64,000 bases of DNA from Diospyros lotus. Lineage: Eukaryota > Streptophyta > Magnoliopsida > Ericales > Ebenaceae. The stretch spans positions 31,065,170 to 31,129,169 of the forward strand of contig NC_068344.1 in NCBI RefSeq assembly GCF_014633365.1. The letters run 5' to 3'. A program made the translations under genes and the position numbers. Positions 10,333-22,997 of this stretch are shown here, one piece after another; within the stretch, counting starts at the first letter, position 1, and every line of letters starts with the position of its first letter. The notes beneath the pieces were generated by a model. That model did not search any database. It was not told the origin of the DNA and was given only the letters and a program-made list of their open reading frames with translations.

Positions 10333-12633
10333 TTCATTCTCCCCTTCTCTCTCTCGCTCTGGTTGCATTTGCATCAAAAGAAAACAAAACAAAAATTCAT
10401 CTTTCTCTCCACCAATGATTCAGATCTGAGGCCTCAAACAATACCCATTTCTGGAAACCCTTATTTCGAACTGGGAAGAAAAAGGAAAAGGAAAAGAAAA
10501 AAGGGCAGAAACAACTCTCCCATATGATGATGATCAAGAATTAGGGTTGATAGGAAAAACCCTCTCTCCTTTCTCATTTATTTTTCTTTCTTTCTTTCTA
10601 GTGCCAGTTCTTCATGCAGTTCAAGTCGGTTTCAGAAGGCGGAGAGGGAGAGGGAGGAGGGGATGAAGAAGGAGAGATCTTATCTTTGGTGGGCACGCAC
10701 GTAGTTAAAGTTTCGCACTTTCCCATCGATGGGTTTTGGTTTGTCAATGAGAAGCGAATTATGAAGACTGGAGGGCAAGGACAAAACAATATTCATTACG
10801 CACTGTGTGGTCCGTCCTTCTCTTTAGGGCGGTCTAAGACTTTTTAGAGACAGAAAGATTATTGATTTTAGAGATGGAGGGAGTGTGATTAATTTATTAA
10901 TTAAGAGGGTGGTTGTCCTAATCTCATTGGTTGGTTGGAGTAGAGAGAGAGACAGAGAGAGAGGGAGAGAGAGCATATCAGTTACATCGGGGCGATTATA
11001 TTGCGATAATATACAATCAAACAAATATTGAGATGGCTTAATTAATTAATAATATTACTATGTATTTAAATATTATTTGAATTATTCAATTATAATATTG
11101 TTTTTTTGGTCATAGTATATTAGACAATATTCATTTTACTTTTTAATTGGGAAATTAATTTTACTTAATAATCTTTTTTTGTTTATTTTTGGGCTTTTTT
11201 TGTTTGGTTGTGATGGTTAATTTGCCCGATGAGAAGGCGTTTAAGGCCATTTGATGGGTGGGTTTTTGAATATGAAGAAGATTGAAGTGTTCTATAGATT
11301 TGTGCAAGTTTTTATATTTTTCTACGGAGCCGATTGTGGTGTTGGTAATGTTATTTTGGAAAAAGTTGTGCAGTAGAGGCTGTCATAATTAAAGAAGAAC
11401 ATTTTAAGATACCATTTTTTCCTATCACATATAATTGTACATAAAAATCAAAAGAAAAATAGTATTATTTAATATTAATATGCTTAAATCTCTAATCATG
11501 AAAATTACAGAATTTCACTTTGACCAATTAAGAAGGTGGCATTTGAATGAAAAAATTATACACTATATGATTTTTTTTTAAGTAAAACAATATTGAAAAC
11601 GAGATAGTTTATCTAATTATTTTATGAACTATAGATTTTTGGGCCAATAAATTAAAGTTTTAATAAAGAGAAAACAATATACAAACTCCAAACTGTAGAT
11701 AGGAAAGTGACATTGACCCAATAAGAAAAAAATCTATTCCAGTTGACAATTTCATTGGCAATTCGAGGAGTTAACTCTAAATTCCTAAAAGGGTATATAA
11801 ATGATTGATGAAGATTGTTGTACTCTTCTTGATAAGAGACTATGACTGTTAAAATAGTAGTGAGACAGAGAAATAAAGGGACCACTAAGATTTGAAATTG
11901 ATGGGAAATAAGAGTTAATAATACTTGCCAAATCAAGTTTCACCATTGATGATGTTAGGAGTGAACTTATGTATTCAAGTATGATGTTACCTAAATTAGG
12001 TTTTGTGAACAGGGACCAAATCACTAGATCCATAATTAAGATCTCATGGTCAAATTAAAGAGATGTGAACCCAATCTAATAAAACTTGAATGCTTATATA
12101 GTTTGCTCCCTCAAAGAGATCAACAACTAGAGGCCAAAGTTCAAGTAAAAGAGAATCAAGCAAAACTGGATTGGGGTTTATGAATAGGGCCATGCATAGA
12201 GGTTCAAGAATTGGAGTGGAGAGAGGAACATTGAAAGAAAGATAGGGGACTTAAAAATTGATGCTTAGACTTCAGATGAAAATAATCAAAGTGTGATCAT
12301 GAATTATGATTTTTGACATATATAGAGTTATAAATTGTTGCAAGATATATAGGTTAAACTAACAAAACTCTAAACTTTTGCAATTCTCACCATTCCAGAA
12401 TAACTAGTTACTCTCTTATTTAGATAACACTAATTATAAAATCGTGACATTATAATATATATATATATATATATGACTTTAGTAATTACAACTGTTGTGA
12501 TGAAAATCATGACTATTTTTGCATTGAAAAAAAGTAAATAATGAAAATATATTTAAAAAACATATATTTCTGTAACTTATAATTTGTGACTAAGAGGGTA
12601 GGTGTTTATTAATTTGAAAATACTCCTTTGCAG
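10333..12633. other. Upstream region of MIR156 and intergenic DNA
   Basis: Contains the presumed MIR156 promoter side: (GA)n at 10938-10977, which is (CT)n on the transcribed strand, as is common in pri-miR156 leaders, and AT-rich DNA beyond 11.0 kb. The purine-rich stretch 10640-10680 gives Gly/Glu and Pro/Ser readings in opposite frames and is low complexity. No protein gene can be supported. Confidence 0.5.
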
Positions 12634-12739
12634 TCCAATTGATCTTCTCTCATATGTTCATACTCCTCAGACAACAGCGAGTTGGTTGGACAATTTCCCA
12701 TTTGCCAATGTCAAAGACAGGCAATATGCAAGCTCATGA
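12634..12739 (+). other. Orphan exon-like segment
   Basis: After TTTGCAG the frame PIDLLSYVHTPQTTASWL continues to NVKDRQYASS and a stop (34 codons). The block 12.63-12.84 kb is less AT-rich than its surroundings and looks like a dead exon, but no partner exon or family is recognisable. Confidence 0.2.
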
Positions 12740-15700
12740 ACAAGCCTGCTGGTGCTTCGGACCACTCAAGCCTGCTGGAGCCAGAGGAAGTCTCCCTCAG
12801 TTTAAGGTCTACTTTTGAGAGAGAGAAGATCATTGCTGTTCACACTTTAGTTAGATGACTTTTATCTTAATAACTATTCATTTGTTCGATATGACAAAAT
12901 CTTTTCAATTTAGTATGATTAATTAAAGAACTTCCATGATTAGTGATCGACGATTTCTTGTAACTCAACACTATATCCCCAACAGAGGTCTTTGGATATT
13001 CGTGAATTTTATATCATTGAAGCACGTGAATTTTAGATCTCAGATTAAATTGCTATGGTGATATTTTTTAATAAATAGAGGCACACATGCAGCCAAACTA
13101 AGGAGAAAAATCAATTACTTTTTTACGATTCCGTACCAACCGACACAGCCGACATTTCCCCTCAGGCAAGTTCAAAGAACCATGGAAGAGTATTTCATAT
13201 ATTTCCAGACTTTTCATAGCATAAAATTCACAACTCTCTTACTTTTAAACTAGACTTAAGAGTTAACCCTTTTATCTATTTAGGTATATCTCTCTTACTG
13301 TTTAGATCTATGAATAGAGTTTCATTCCTTCACTTCATTAACAAAAGCACCTCTTTTAAACTTCTTTAATAATAAAAAAATATCTTCACATAAATGGTAT
13401 GTATAGAAACTGATAATATTTCTAGCAGTTTTTTCTTATCTCTATTGTACTGCTTGCTATTATTATTTGAATAGGTATGATTGTGACTCTACATCGCTAT
13501 GTAAAAATGAACAAATAAAATAATCAATGAAGATATTTTGATCCTTGAAGGAGTTTAGAAAGGAGGTATTTTTAGTTAATGAATTAAGAGAATAAAATTC
13601 TATTTAATAGACTCAAATGATACTTAAAGAATTGATAAAAAGACTAATATATATATTTAGTTTTTAATTTGAAAGTAAGAGAATTTAAGAGAATTTTATT
13701 GACTGTTTTGTACATATAGGGGAAGGTCAATTGGCCCTTCCCGATATCGAAGAGAGACCAGTCTTAACACCTTATCCTTTTTATTTTTTTTTATTTGATA
13801 AAGAAAAAAATGGTTTTTTATTAGTAAAAAATTGCTTTCACCAATAAAAATTAAATTCTGAAATTATATATATTTACTTGCAGTGGGCTCTTCTTTTAAT
13901 AACGATTTGATCATGAGGGGAAACTGATTCCACAACACTACTTGCACCGCATAAATCCAAACACACCTAGCTAAGAAATAAATAAAATAGAATTATCTTG
14001 CACCACAAAAATAAATATGTCAAAGGCTAACCCTAAAAGACTTGTCAATAGACTTGTCAAGATAAGATTTAATTATAACAAGCCTGAGCTTTTAATGCCT
14101 AGCTATGTCTTTCCATTGTAGGAGGTATCTCCACTATGTAGATATAGTTCAGGTTGTAGATCTCTTCCACAGTGTGTGTGTGTATATATATATATATATC
14201 TAGGTATAAGGTTACAGCTTGACCTAAAATCACCACTACCCTAATCACACAATTCAGCATTGTCCGTAAAGTAGTTGCTAGGAGTTGGTTACTATGGTTT
14301 CACAAGTGCCCTCCAATCAATGGCCTCACGCGATCCTAGAAATATTTTGTCCAATTCATAAGCTAATGTTTTTCCTACCACACCATTAATAATCTCTCAC
14401 AATCTTTTCATATAGGAAAAGTTTAGATCATTCTAATCAATTTTGTGTTTTGAGTCATATATTAAAATTTTTTTTATGAGAATTTAAGATAAGCTTTTTA
14501 TAGATGGGGTTAAAATAAAAAATTCCTCTTTAGATGTGAGTCAAATGATGAATTATATGTTACAAGCAAGATGCCCTCTATCTTTTCTTATAAAAGTCTC
14601 TTTTCAGGACAAATTTGTGTTTTTATACTCATATGAAAGTGTTTTCAAATTAAAATAAATAATATCTCATATAATGTTCAACAAGTCATTATTGATGAAA
14701 TCTCAAAATAAAATTTATAAATTGAGTGAGAAGTTGATCTTCTAGAATTTTCCCTAAATGCCTTCAAAGGCATTATACACTGACTCTTGTAGTTGGGTGG
14801 CTACAGGAAACTTAACCACCATGGAAGTGTTAGTGTGGTGGCTATGCTTCAACAATAATTCGAAAGGCTGTCCTTAAAAGTATTTTAAAAGTATTTGTAT
14901 CTTTTTTATTTCTTTATTCTTTGGGTTGGTTGTCCCCAAAGTTAGTGAGCAACAGTGGTGACATGTTGCTGCTTAGTGGATTTTGCGGCATCCTCAACTG
15001 TATTTTTTGGTGAAGTCATTTTCACATTGATTTCAATCACTAACATGCATGCCATTATTGGCCTTCTTTAAATTGGTTATGGATCCTTCTAGCTGGTTCA
15101 AACTGGTATGAAGCTATGGTTGGTTGCAGTTGTAGGCGGCTTTGGGCTCTTGGGGCTCACAAAACACACACATATATTCACCGACAAAGCCATGCGTTGT
15201 TCTATATAATGAAACCAATACCTCAATTTGGGGACAATCTCAAAAAATTGAAACTTGTCACACATTTATATATAATTGATAGGAGTATTTAATGTTTCAC
15301 CCTTAAACTTTTAACATATGTTCACATTGGTATATATAGAAGTAATGTGCAATTAGTAAATTGAGTTAGTATCTAAGTTCAAAACGCACCATATCATCTC
15401 AAATAGCAACAAATTTTTTCATGTCCCATCATACTAGAAAATTCAAAAAGGATAGTCATGCCAAAATTGGTATTAGGTAATAAGATCAACCCGAATGTGT
15501 CAGGCCACACCCAATCCAAATCTTTGACCTACTTAAAAGATAAGATCATATCACATTGAGATTTAAGTGATCTAATTTTGACATTATTTCTTCTATTTCA
15601 GCCTTTGTATTTTTTCGTTTTTTTGTGCTTACCTAATGAGTAATGACAATCTTTGACTTAACCATCAAAGGATAAAGAAAGCCCCATAAGGCATTTGCAA

Positions 15701-16480
15701 AAGTTTAACAAGAAAAAAAAAAAAACAAATCGCCATGGTAATGATTGTGCTCGATTTGATTCGATCCTTTTTTTTTATTTTATGAAAATCTGACTTAATT
15801 TTGACAAGAATATTATTTCAATCACTAATATATAATTCACCAAAAATATCCACATACCTGTTGACATTGCTGCATCTCTTGACATATCTAATTTTATAGG
15901 ACCATTATTCTTCCCTATATATATGAAGTAAGAGAGCAAGAAGGTTCTTTGATAATACACTACTTTGAGAGACAATGACTCAAGAGATTGAAAATGATTG
16001 AAATATGTGAGCTTTTTTTCTAAATAAAATAATATAACAAAATAGCTTAATCAACAAACTTTAAAAATAAAAATAAAGGAAATATCCATGAGATTGCAAA
16101 CAATAAGATTGCATGTATTAAGAATAAGGATTTTGCTCACTTAAGTAAATAATGATTTGCTTGTTGATGTTTTAATTCAAAATTGGTTTATGTGTATCTG
16201 CAAATGTGTTTTTTTATTATGTTTGGCTCCAATTATATCTAAATTTGTTTTTTTTCTGGTTTTAGGTTTAACAATTATTTGTAGAAATAATCTTATCCTT
16301 TTATTAATTATGTTTAAATGTCAAAACAAGATGAAATTAACTTATTAATTTGCATTTTGGTGTGCAGAAAATTTGTACTGCTAATAAGTAATAACAATAA
16401 TTAATAAAAGATTGTCTTCATTCATTAGTTTTTAGTCGTAAGTACCTTAGATTTCCTAACCTTTCATCATAACATTCCAG
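12740..16480. other. AT-rich intergenic DNA
   Basis: No gene, RNA or clear transposon is seen. Small features are a (GT)(TA) tract at 14171-14199 and several poly-A/T runs. Short ORFs here have the composition of random AT-rich DNA. Confidence 0.6.
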
Positions 16481-16630
16481 GAGCGGCAGAGAAATCAACA
16501 CCAATTATTGGAATTACGTTCCCAAAGTCCTGATGCTCCAGAAATGTACCACTCCATTAGCATGTACTACTCTCTTTGGGAAAAGCAAATTGCTGATCAA
16601 GTTCCCAAAAATATTTGTGTACTTTCCTAA
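16481..16630 (+). other. Orphan terminal-exon-like segment
   Basis: After the acceptor AACATTCCAG the frame reads ERQRNQHQLLELRSQSPDAP, then EMYHSISMYYSLWEKQIADQ, VPKNICVLS and a stop: 49 open codons in otherwise AT-rich DNA. It resembles a last exon or a captured fragment; no family is recognised and no upstream exon was found. Confidence 0.25.
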
Positions 16631-16750
16631 CATCTTATTCAAAATTCATTAAATTAATTAAAATATAACACTTAAAGATGTCACGCCTCACTTAATTTAG
16701 AAACAAACTCAATTTCCCAATCAATTATTCTCAACTTCATGGATCCTTTG

Positions 16751-16751
<1 letters not shown>

Positions 16752-16784
<33 letters not shown>
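16752..16784. repeat. (CT)n microsatellite
   Basis: About 16 uninterrupted CT units. Confidence 0.95.
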
Positions 16785-16789
<5 letters not shown>

Positions 16790-17232
16790 TTTGTTTAATA
16801 TAATTGTTCTTGCAGGCTTGCAGCCCTAACTAGTCTAGCATTTTGGGCAGAAAATTGTTCTTTTCTTTTGGTATATTTGTTAGATGGGTAAGATTCTATA
16901 TATACCCTAATGATAGATTAATGAAAAAGAAAATCGTTAATTTGGACTTCCAAGTTTCAACTATTTAATTTATATTAGTTTAGTTCTTACTTAAAAGTTA
17001 CTTTTGAATAGTCTTGAATGATTTAATTCTGGGGTTAATTTGAGCTAAAAAAATTAATATTTTAGGAACCAAGTAAATAATTTCAAAAGTTTCCGAGGGA
17101 GTTTAAATTAAAAAATCGAAAGCTATTAAATTGACCAAAATAAAAGAGCTGGGAGATGAATTAGAAATTGTTTCGTCCATATATTTGTTATTTGCTATCT
17201 ATATATATAGAGTACACTGCATATGAGGTGAG

Positions 17233-17598
17233 ATTATACAAAAATAATTTATCTAGATCCAGCTAGAAGACTATGACATCGATCAGCTTATTAACAGGCC
17301 AGTCGTCCTTTCACACATTTGATTGATTTTTTATACAAAAATAATTTATCTAGATGCAGCTAGAAGCCTATAACATCGATCTGCTTATTAACAGGCCGGT
17401 CCTTTCACACGTTTGATTGATTTATTTATTTATGCTTCCTTATGTTTGGTAAGTGAGAAAATACTGTGTTTATCTAGATGCAGCTAGAAGCCTATAACAT
17501 CGATCAGCTTATTAACAGGCCAGTCCTTTCACACATTTGATTGATTGATTTATTTATTTATGCTTCCTTATGTTTGGTAAGTGAGAAAATACTGTAGA
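17233..17598. repeat. Three-copy tandem repeat, 97-143 bp unit
   Basis: Copies at about 17233-17329, 17330-17472 and 17473-17598 share TTATCTAGATGCAGCTAGAA, CATCGATCAGCTTATTAACA and CCTTTCACACATTTGATTGA. Copies 2 and 3 also share a 3' tail (TATGCTTCCTTATGTTTGGT) and are more alike, so duplication was stepwise. Copy 1 starts with the TTATACAAAAATAATTTATC segment that copy 2 also carries. Confidence 0.85.
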
Positions 17599-17935
17599 AA
17601 AAACCAACGAAGCTATCTGAATCCTGAAATGGTAAACGCCATTGCTAGTTGTTTATATTATTTTGATACTGTTAATACTTATAACATTATGAGTCTTTTT
17701 AAAGTAATTAATTGGTAAACTATTGTGTAAAAATAACGTTAGCAAAAGTAAAAGATGCCGACAGCCCAAGCAAAATATAATATCTTAATACACACTGCAA
17801 CTTATATGCAATGGTTTAAATTTTAATTAAATAAAAAGACAAATGAAGTACTAAAGAATCCTAATATATAACAGGTCTTTCTAAGATATTTATTTAAGGA
17901 CATCAATACTTAATGATGTGGTATAATTAATGATG

Positions 17936-19494
17936 GAGATAAATACATCAATAATTATTTCAATTTTGTATTATATTACTTCTTGATCACTAAATTTTAA
18001 AATGTTATTTGTTCCTTATTCATATTTTAAAATCGTTTCTCATCCATCACTTGTTAACTCTTCGTTAGTTGAGCTAATGGTTATGCACATATGTCAAACG
18101 AAAAACACATGTGGCGACAGAGGTGGATCTAAAAATCTATATAGGGGAAGGTTAATTTTTTTTTTTTTTTGAGATATAAAATTACACATCACAATTAAAA
18201 ATAATTTTTAATATAAAAAAATAAATTTTATTAATAATTCAGTAAAAAAAAATACTCTTAATCTATCATTTTCGATTTCATCAGCTCGCTGCCCACTTCT
18301 TCTTCTTCCAATCCTTTAGTCGCAAGGTGGTGGAAGACCACAAAGAAGTACTATTGCCTCGCTCCCAAGACCCAGAAGCTCTCCTCATCGCCTTCCCTGT
18401 CTCTGGCGATGTCCGAGGAAAATGAGAGAGAAAAAGGGCGCGGGTGGGTGCAAATGGCTTAGGATTAGGGTTTGGTTGGGGGGGAAAGGGAGAGAAAGGG
18501 GAGAGGAAGAGGCAAAGAGGCTTGCCTGGCGCTACCCTTTTTTATATTTATAATATATAAATTATTTTTTTAAAATTATATTATATGCGGGCAGTTCGAT
18601 TTTGGACCAAACCGCTGGTCTACCAAACCGCAAACCTCGCGGTTTGGCAGTTTTTCAAACTAAATCGAACCGCTAATTCAAAAAATCGACCGATTCGGTT
18701 CGGTTCAGTTCGACCGAAAATCGCGGTCTAACGATTTTTTTGAACACTCATATATCCACCCCTGTGTGGCGCTAACGTGGGTTGATTGTGCATTAATTGT
18801 TAATCATAATCTGTCATGTGTACTACTTCAAATCCCCACAAAACCCACCCTCCTCATCCCTTCCCCCCTCCTCCCTCTCCCTCTGTCGGCATCTCCTCAA
18901 TTCTCCTATTCTCTCTCTCTCTCTTGAACTAACCCCTTTTACTGCTTGATTTTGCCACCATCAAACCCACATCTTCTTTCTCTTTCTCTCTCTCGTCTCT
19001 AGTTTCGTCGGCATTAGTAGACTCGTCACTGCCGCAAAATCAGGCAACCAAAAGGGCCCCAAGCTCAGTAGGTGAGAAACAAAGAGAGAGTAAGGGAGAG
19101 ACAAATAGTAGGCAAAGGGCAGGGGTGGGTGGAAGAGACATCGGGTGGTAGAGGAAAATGGGAGGGGCGGTAGTAGTTGGGGGGGGGGGGAAGGTGACGC
19201 TAGTAGTAGCAGTAGGGGGAGAGAGAAAGGGGAAAGGAGGAAGGATGAGGTGGGTTTTGGTGGTGATTGAGGGTAGTACACATGGCATATTGTGATTGAC
19301 AATAAATACACAATCAGTTTACGTTAATTTTTCGTTTGACACGTGTGCATAACTGTTGACCCAACTAACTAAGAGTTAACGAGTAAGAATGAGAAACAAT
19401 GTTGAAAGATGAATGAGTAATTGGTAACACTTTAAAATTCAGTAACTAAGTAATTAGTAAAATGTAAAGTTCAATAATTATTGATGTATTTAAC
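17936..19494. mobile_element. Long-TIR element, Mutator-like
   Basis: The left arm begins GAGATAAATACATCAATAAT and the right arm reversed begins GAGTTAAATACATCAATAAT. Similarity between arms extends for about 170-190 bp (both carry GTTAACTC..GTTAGTTG and CAAACGAAAAA). Long TIRs without coding sequence fit a non-autonomous MULE. The flanks (TATAATTAATGATG and TATAATAATGCATT) are similar but not an exact duplication. A second element is nested at 18118-18764. Confidence 0.7.
18118..18764. mobile_element. hAT-type MITE nested in the long-TIR element
   Basis: 647 bp with ends CAGAGGTGGAT and ATCCACCCCTG as terminal inverted repeats and an 8-bp flanking duplication TGTGGCG(A/C) (18110-18117 and 18765-18772). 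The right half is rich in CGGTTCGGTTC-type repeats, as in other plant hAT-derived elements. Confidence 0.75.
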
Positions 19495-20284
19495 TCTATA
19501 ATAATGCATTAGGAATCTTTCTTTCCCTATTAAATATAAGGATAATATTATTTAATTTTATTATTAATTTATTTATCAATATTTAATTCAAAAATGTACC
19601 AAACGAGTTGTTAGAATACTGGAGAATTTGCATCTAATTAATGACTGGAACATATATATAAATATATATAGTGTGATGAATATATAGTACTTCATCTCTC
19701 ATTTATTATTAATTAATTATATATAATATAATTGCTCTACTCCCTCCAGCCCATGAATTGCGAGGGAGATAGAGGTGTGCAAAGATTAGTTTCATTTAAA
19801 CCATGAGAGCCAGTTTGACCATTCTTTAGATCTAAAAGTAGCAATTTATACAAAATGTTAATAGCCTGGATGGCATGATAATAATAATAGTAATAATAAT
19901 AAGTGTGCTGGGGGAGGAGCAGTAGATGAGAGGTGGTGTTAGTGGGTACTGCTGTCAGCTTTTGCAATTCATTGAACTTTGGCAAATGACAACAGCATGG
20001 AAGCAAGTGGGCGGGGGGGCGGGCGGGGGAAGAAGCTCCTGATGTGGTAAAAATAACCATAAGTGGAACATGTGGTGGAGATTTTATTCAGCACTTCCAG
20101 TTTCAATTCAACCCACAAGCTTCCATTTATGGTAGACCCATCTAGAAGATGTGCACTCCCTTCCTTTTTCCTTCCCAGTTTGAAATATTCTTTTTCGCTT
20201 TTGAAAATGGAAATAAAGACCAACAATCAAGGACGCCTAAATCAATCCATGCCAATTGCCAGCGCAGCGCCGGCCTTCCAGTAG

Positions 20285-20315
<31 letters not shown>

Positions 20316-21021
20316 ACTGCTGGTCCCCAAGCACTCAAACCCACTATTATTAGTTCCCCCCATTTATCATTTAGTGTGTCTTGATGACGATGCCTTTGTA
20401 CTTCTTAATTACACCCAGTGCCCTCCCCCACGCACCTTTATTTCCCACAACTCATCTGATTCATTTCAACCCTACGATGGATGCAAGTGGCCCACTGCTC
20501 ACTTGCTTGGATAAGGATATATTAATTACGCCATGTTACTTGTATATATTTCGTACATAAATGATTAAAATATAATTTATATTGTATTTTTTTTATTTTT
20601 TTATATTTCATTATAATAAAAAATATTTTAATCATACGACTTACTCACTCATCTTATCACTTTAAATAAATAATATTTTAAATATTTTAATTATATTTTA
20701 TAACATAAAATATAACACAATGTACTAATAATATTTTTTATATTAATTTGAGTAATAAAGCAGCCGAGCTTTTTAGTTCCTTCCCCGGGGTATGGATATT
20801 TCCCTTTGTGCCATTGCTGTTGGCTTTTATTGGTTGCAGGAAATTAAGTGTCCTGACTACAAAGTCGTATCAAATATAATGCAAGCACAGTATTTTTATA
20901 TTTATAACCTCTTAGCACCATTGCCCACAAAGTTACTCTTTCCTTTATGAAAAATTACCAATATTCGTATATTTAGACTTCGAGTAGATGATAACAGGGT
21001 ATCAGCTTATAATATTATTTA
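19495..21021. other. Intergenic DNA with trinucleotide repeats
   Basis: No gene is supported. Contains (AAT/ATA)n at 19879-19902, a G-rich run at 20009-20032, and (CTG)n at 20290-20320, which makes the Leu- and Ser-rich readings in this stretch. The block 19735-20515 is more GC-balanced than its flanks and could be an old gene or UTR fragment, but no frame holds a recognisable domain. Confidence 0.5.
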
Positions 21022-21907
21022 TAGGGGTGAGTGAAAGTTTGGTTAAATCAAATTAATCGAATTGAATCGATAAATTTGGTCAGTTCGGTTCAATTTTTCA
21101 AAAAGAACGGTTCAATTCAATTATATTTTTCTTTAAAAATCGATTATTCTGTTTGATTCGATTATTTTGAAAAAAATATTCAAAAAATCGAACCAAACCA
21201 AACTTATAGCAAATAGCCCTTGGTGAACCGAACCAACCACACCCCCCTGCGCGAACCAAAATGCCCCCCTCACGCGGGCGCAACACCCCATGGGCTTGTC
21301 TCTATTTTTTGTTCTTCTCTCTCTCTATCTTTCTCTCGTGTCTCTTCGTTCTTTGTCCTTCTCTTCTCTTCGAGTTCAAGTTCATAGATCTGGCGATGGC
21401 GAAATACGAAGACGAAGGCGAAGATGAAGGCTCTTTGATGCTTCGTAGATTAGGCACTAGCCGAAGGCTCTTCGTCTTCATCTCTTCATTTGTTCTTTCT
21501 CTCTCCATCATCCGTGGCCGTCATCGATGGCGAAGACAAAGACTACGAGCGATAGTTTTTCGGTAAGTTTGTCGGCTATTTCTCTTTTACATTGAAATTT
21601 TGAAACCTATATCTACTAAAATCCCACTATTAGATGCTTTTAGTTTTTGGGTATGTGGGTCATCGTGGTTGGGGGAATCCAATCATCGGAATTGCTAGCT
21701 GGCAGCAACAACAAAACCGGTCTCTTGGTTATTTTGTCTTCCAGTTCAATTTTTTATTCGGTTCGGTTAGCACGATTTAGGTTTCTGTTAGTTCGGTTTA
21801 TTGAGGTTAGTCGATCGGTTTGGTTCGGTTATTGCATATGGTTTGGTTCGATTCGATTCATAATTTTTGGACAGTTCAGTTCGGTTATAACCGATTGCTC
21901 ACCCCTA
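21022..21907. mobile_element. hAT-type MITE (886 bp)
   Basis: Ends TAGGGGTGAGT and GCTCACCCCTA are inverted repeats. The flanks ATTATTTA (21014-21021) and TTTATTTA (21908-21915) match at 7 of 8 positions, the hAT target length. Both arms are rich in GTTCGGTT/AACCGAAC motifs. The middle (21.36-21.56 kb) is GAAGACGAAGGCGAAGA-like low-complexity sequence, possibly a captured gene fragment. Confidence 0.78.
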
Positions 21908-22004
21908 TTTATTTAGACTTTTAGCATTGTCGTTATATTAAATATTTTTTCCCGATAGGGCAAATTATGGATCCATTCGGTCCATTTAGCTAAGAGTACA
22001 CATT

Positions 22005-22351
22005 AATCGGCCCAGATTTGGCCCATCATATTTTAAGAACTTGATTCTTCAATAACGGAATAATCAATCAATTGGGCTCAAGAAGAGATGTGGATACTAC
22101 ATGAAGCCACATTGCACTGCAACAGATGACAGCAACCCAAAGTCATAAAACAGAATTAATGATATCAACACGCTTAAAAGTGTTACTAAAGTATTAAAAT
22201 AGAGTTAAAAACATAAGTATTTTTTTACAGCTAAATTGAAGTTATAGAATTAAAATGGAACAACTGTTGGATAGACAGAATCTATTTTTCCAAAAGCCTG
22301 ATCGGAACTTGAGGCCCAGTGGGCTGTAAATGGGTCATCCCGGCCAGCCCA
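22005..22351 (+). promoter_or_regulatory. COA6-like gene promoter with site II (TGGGCC/T) elements
   Basis: GGCCCA at 22313-22318, TGGGCT at 22320-22325 and AGCCCA at 22346-22351 lie about 95-130 bp before the COA6 start codon, with two further GGCCCA copies near 22012 and 22020. Site II elements bind TCP factors and are typical of plant nuclear genes for mitochondrial proteins, which fits the downstream gene. Confidence 0.6.
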
Positions 22352-22444
22352 ATTAACTCCCCCCCTCCTCCCTTCGACTCTTCACTGCTCTCTCACAATT
22401 GCCTCTCCAAGAAAGAGAGAGATTTGCAGAGCAGGGGCAGGGCA

Positions 22445-22997
22445 ATGGCATTGGAAACCTACGCAGTGCAAAACCGTGATAATATCCACGCTGACGTCCT
22501 CTATGAAGCAAGACAAGCGTGCTACAAGGTACTATTGAGACCAGTTTCCTTCAAGATTTATGCCTGTATGTGTATCTTTGTATATATCTCAAACGAGCTT
22601 TGTAAAATTGATGGTATTTGACAAGGCTCGAGACGCGTTCTATGCGTGTTTGGAGAGGGAATCCAACAAGAAACCCACCGAAATCGCGTCGGTAGGACTA
22701 CTGTACCCGGTCGAGTGCAAGAAATCTAGGGTTGAGTATGTGAAGCAATGTCGACCTACTTGGGTAAATTCTTCAATTTCTTGAAAATATCTGGGGTTTT
22801 TTTTATTTGCTTCCTTTAGCTGTTTTTGGATTTTGGTTTTGAGATGTGTTTGTTCTCGGAACTTTTCTGTGAAGGTGAAGCATTTCGATAGGCAGCATGC
22901 TTCCAAGAAGAGGCTTCAGAGGTTTTTGGTTGACAGTGAGTCCAGGAGAGGTCCGTTGACACTTCCACAGCCTTACACTTTCAAGTCCAGTCATTGA
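22445..22997 (+). CDS. COA6: Cytochrome c oxidase assembly factor 6-like (COA6), twin CX9C family
   Basis: Three exons, 22445-22528, 22626-22763 and 22875-22997, all joined in phase 0 at AAG|GT, TGG|GT and AG|G borders, give a 114-aa protein. It has the COA6 pattern: Cys26-x9-Cys36 (CYKARDAFYAC) and Cys59-x10-Cys70 (CKKSRVEYVKQC), followed by RPTWVKHFDRQHASKKRLQRF, which matches the family WxKYFDKRR block. COA6 works in the mitochondrial intermembrane space in copper delivery to the Cox2 CuA site. The plant form has extra residues between the helices and a short C-terminal tail ending TLPQPYTFKSSH. There is no signal peptide, as expected for Mia40-imported CHCH proteins. Introns are very short (97 and 111 bp). 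Confidence 0.92.

Noticed and set aside
20142..20514. Overlapping ORFs on both strands around 20.15-20.5 kb
   Set aside because: Their length depends on a (CTG)n tract that gives Leu, Ser or Cys runs; no domain and no splice context.
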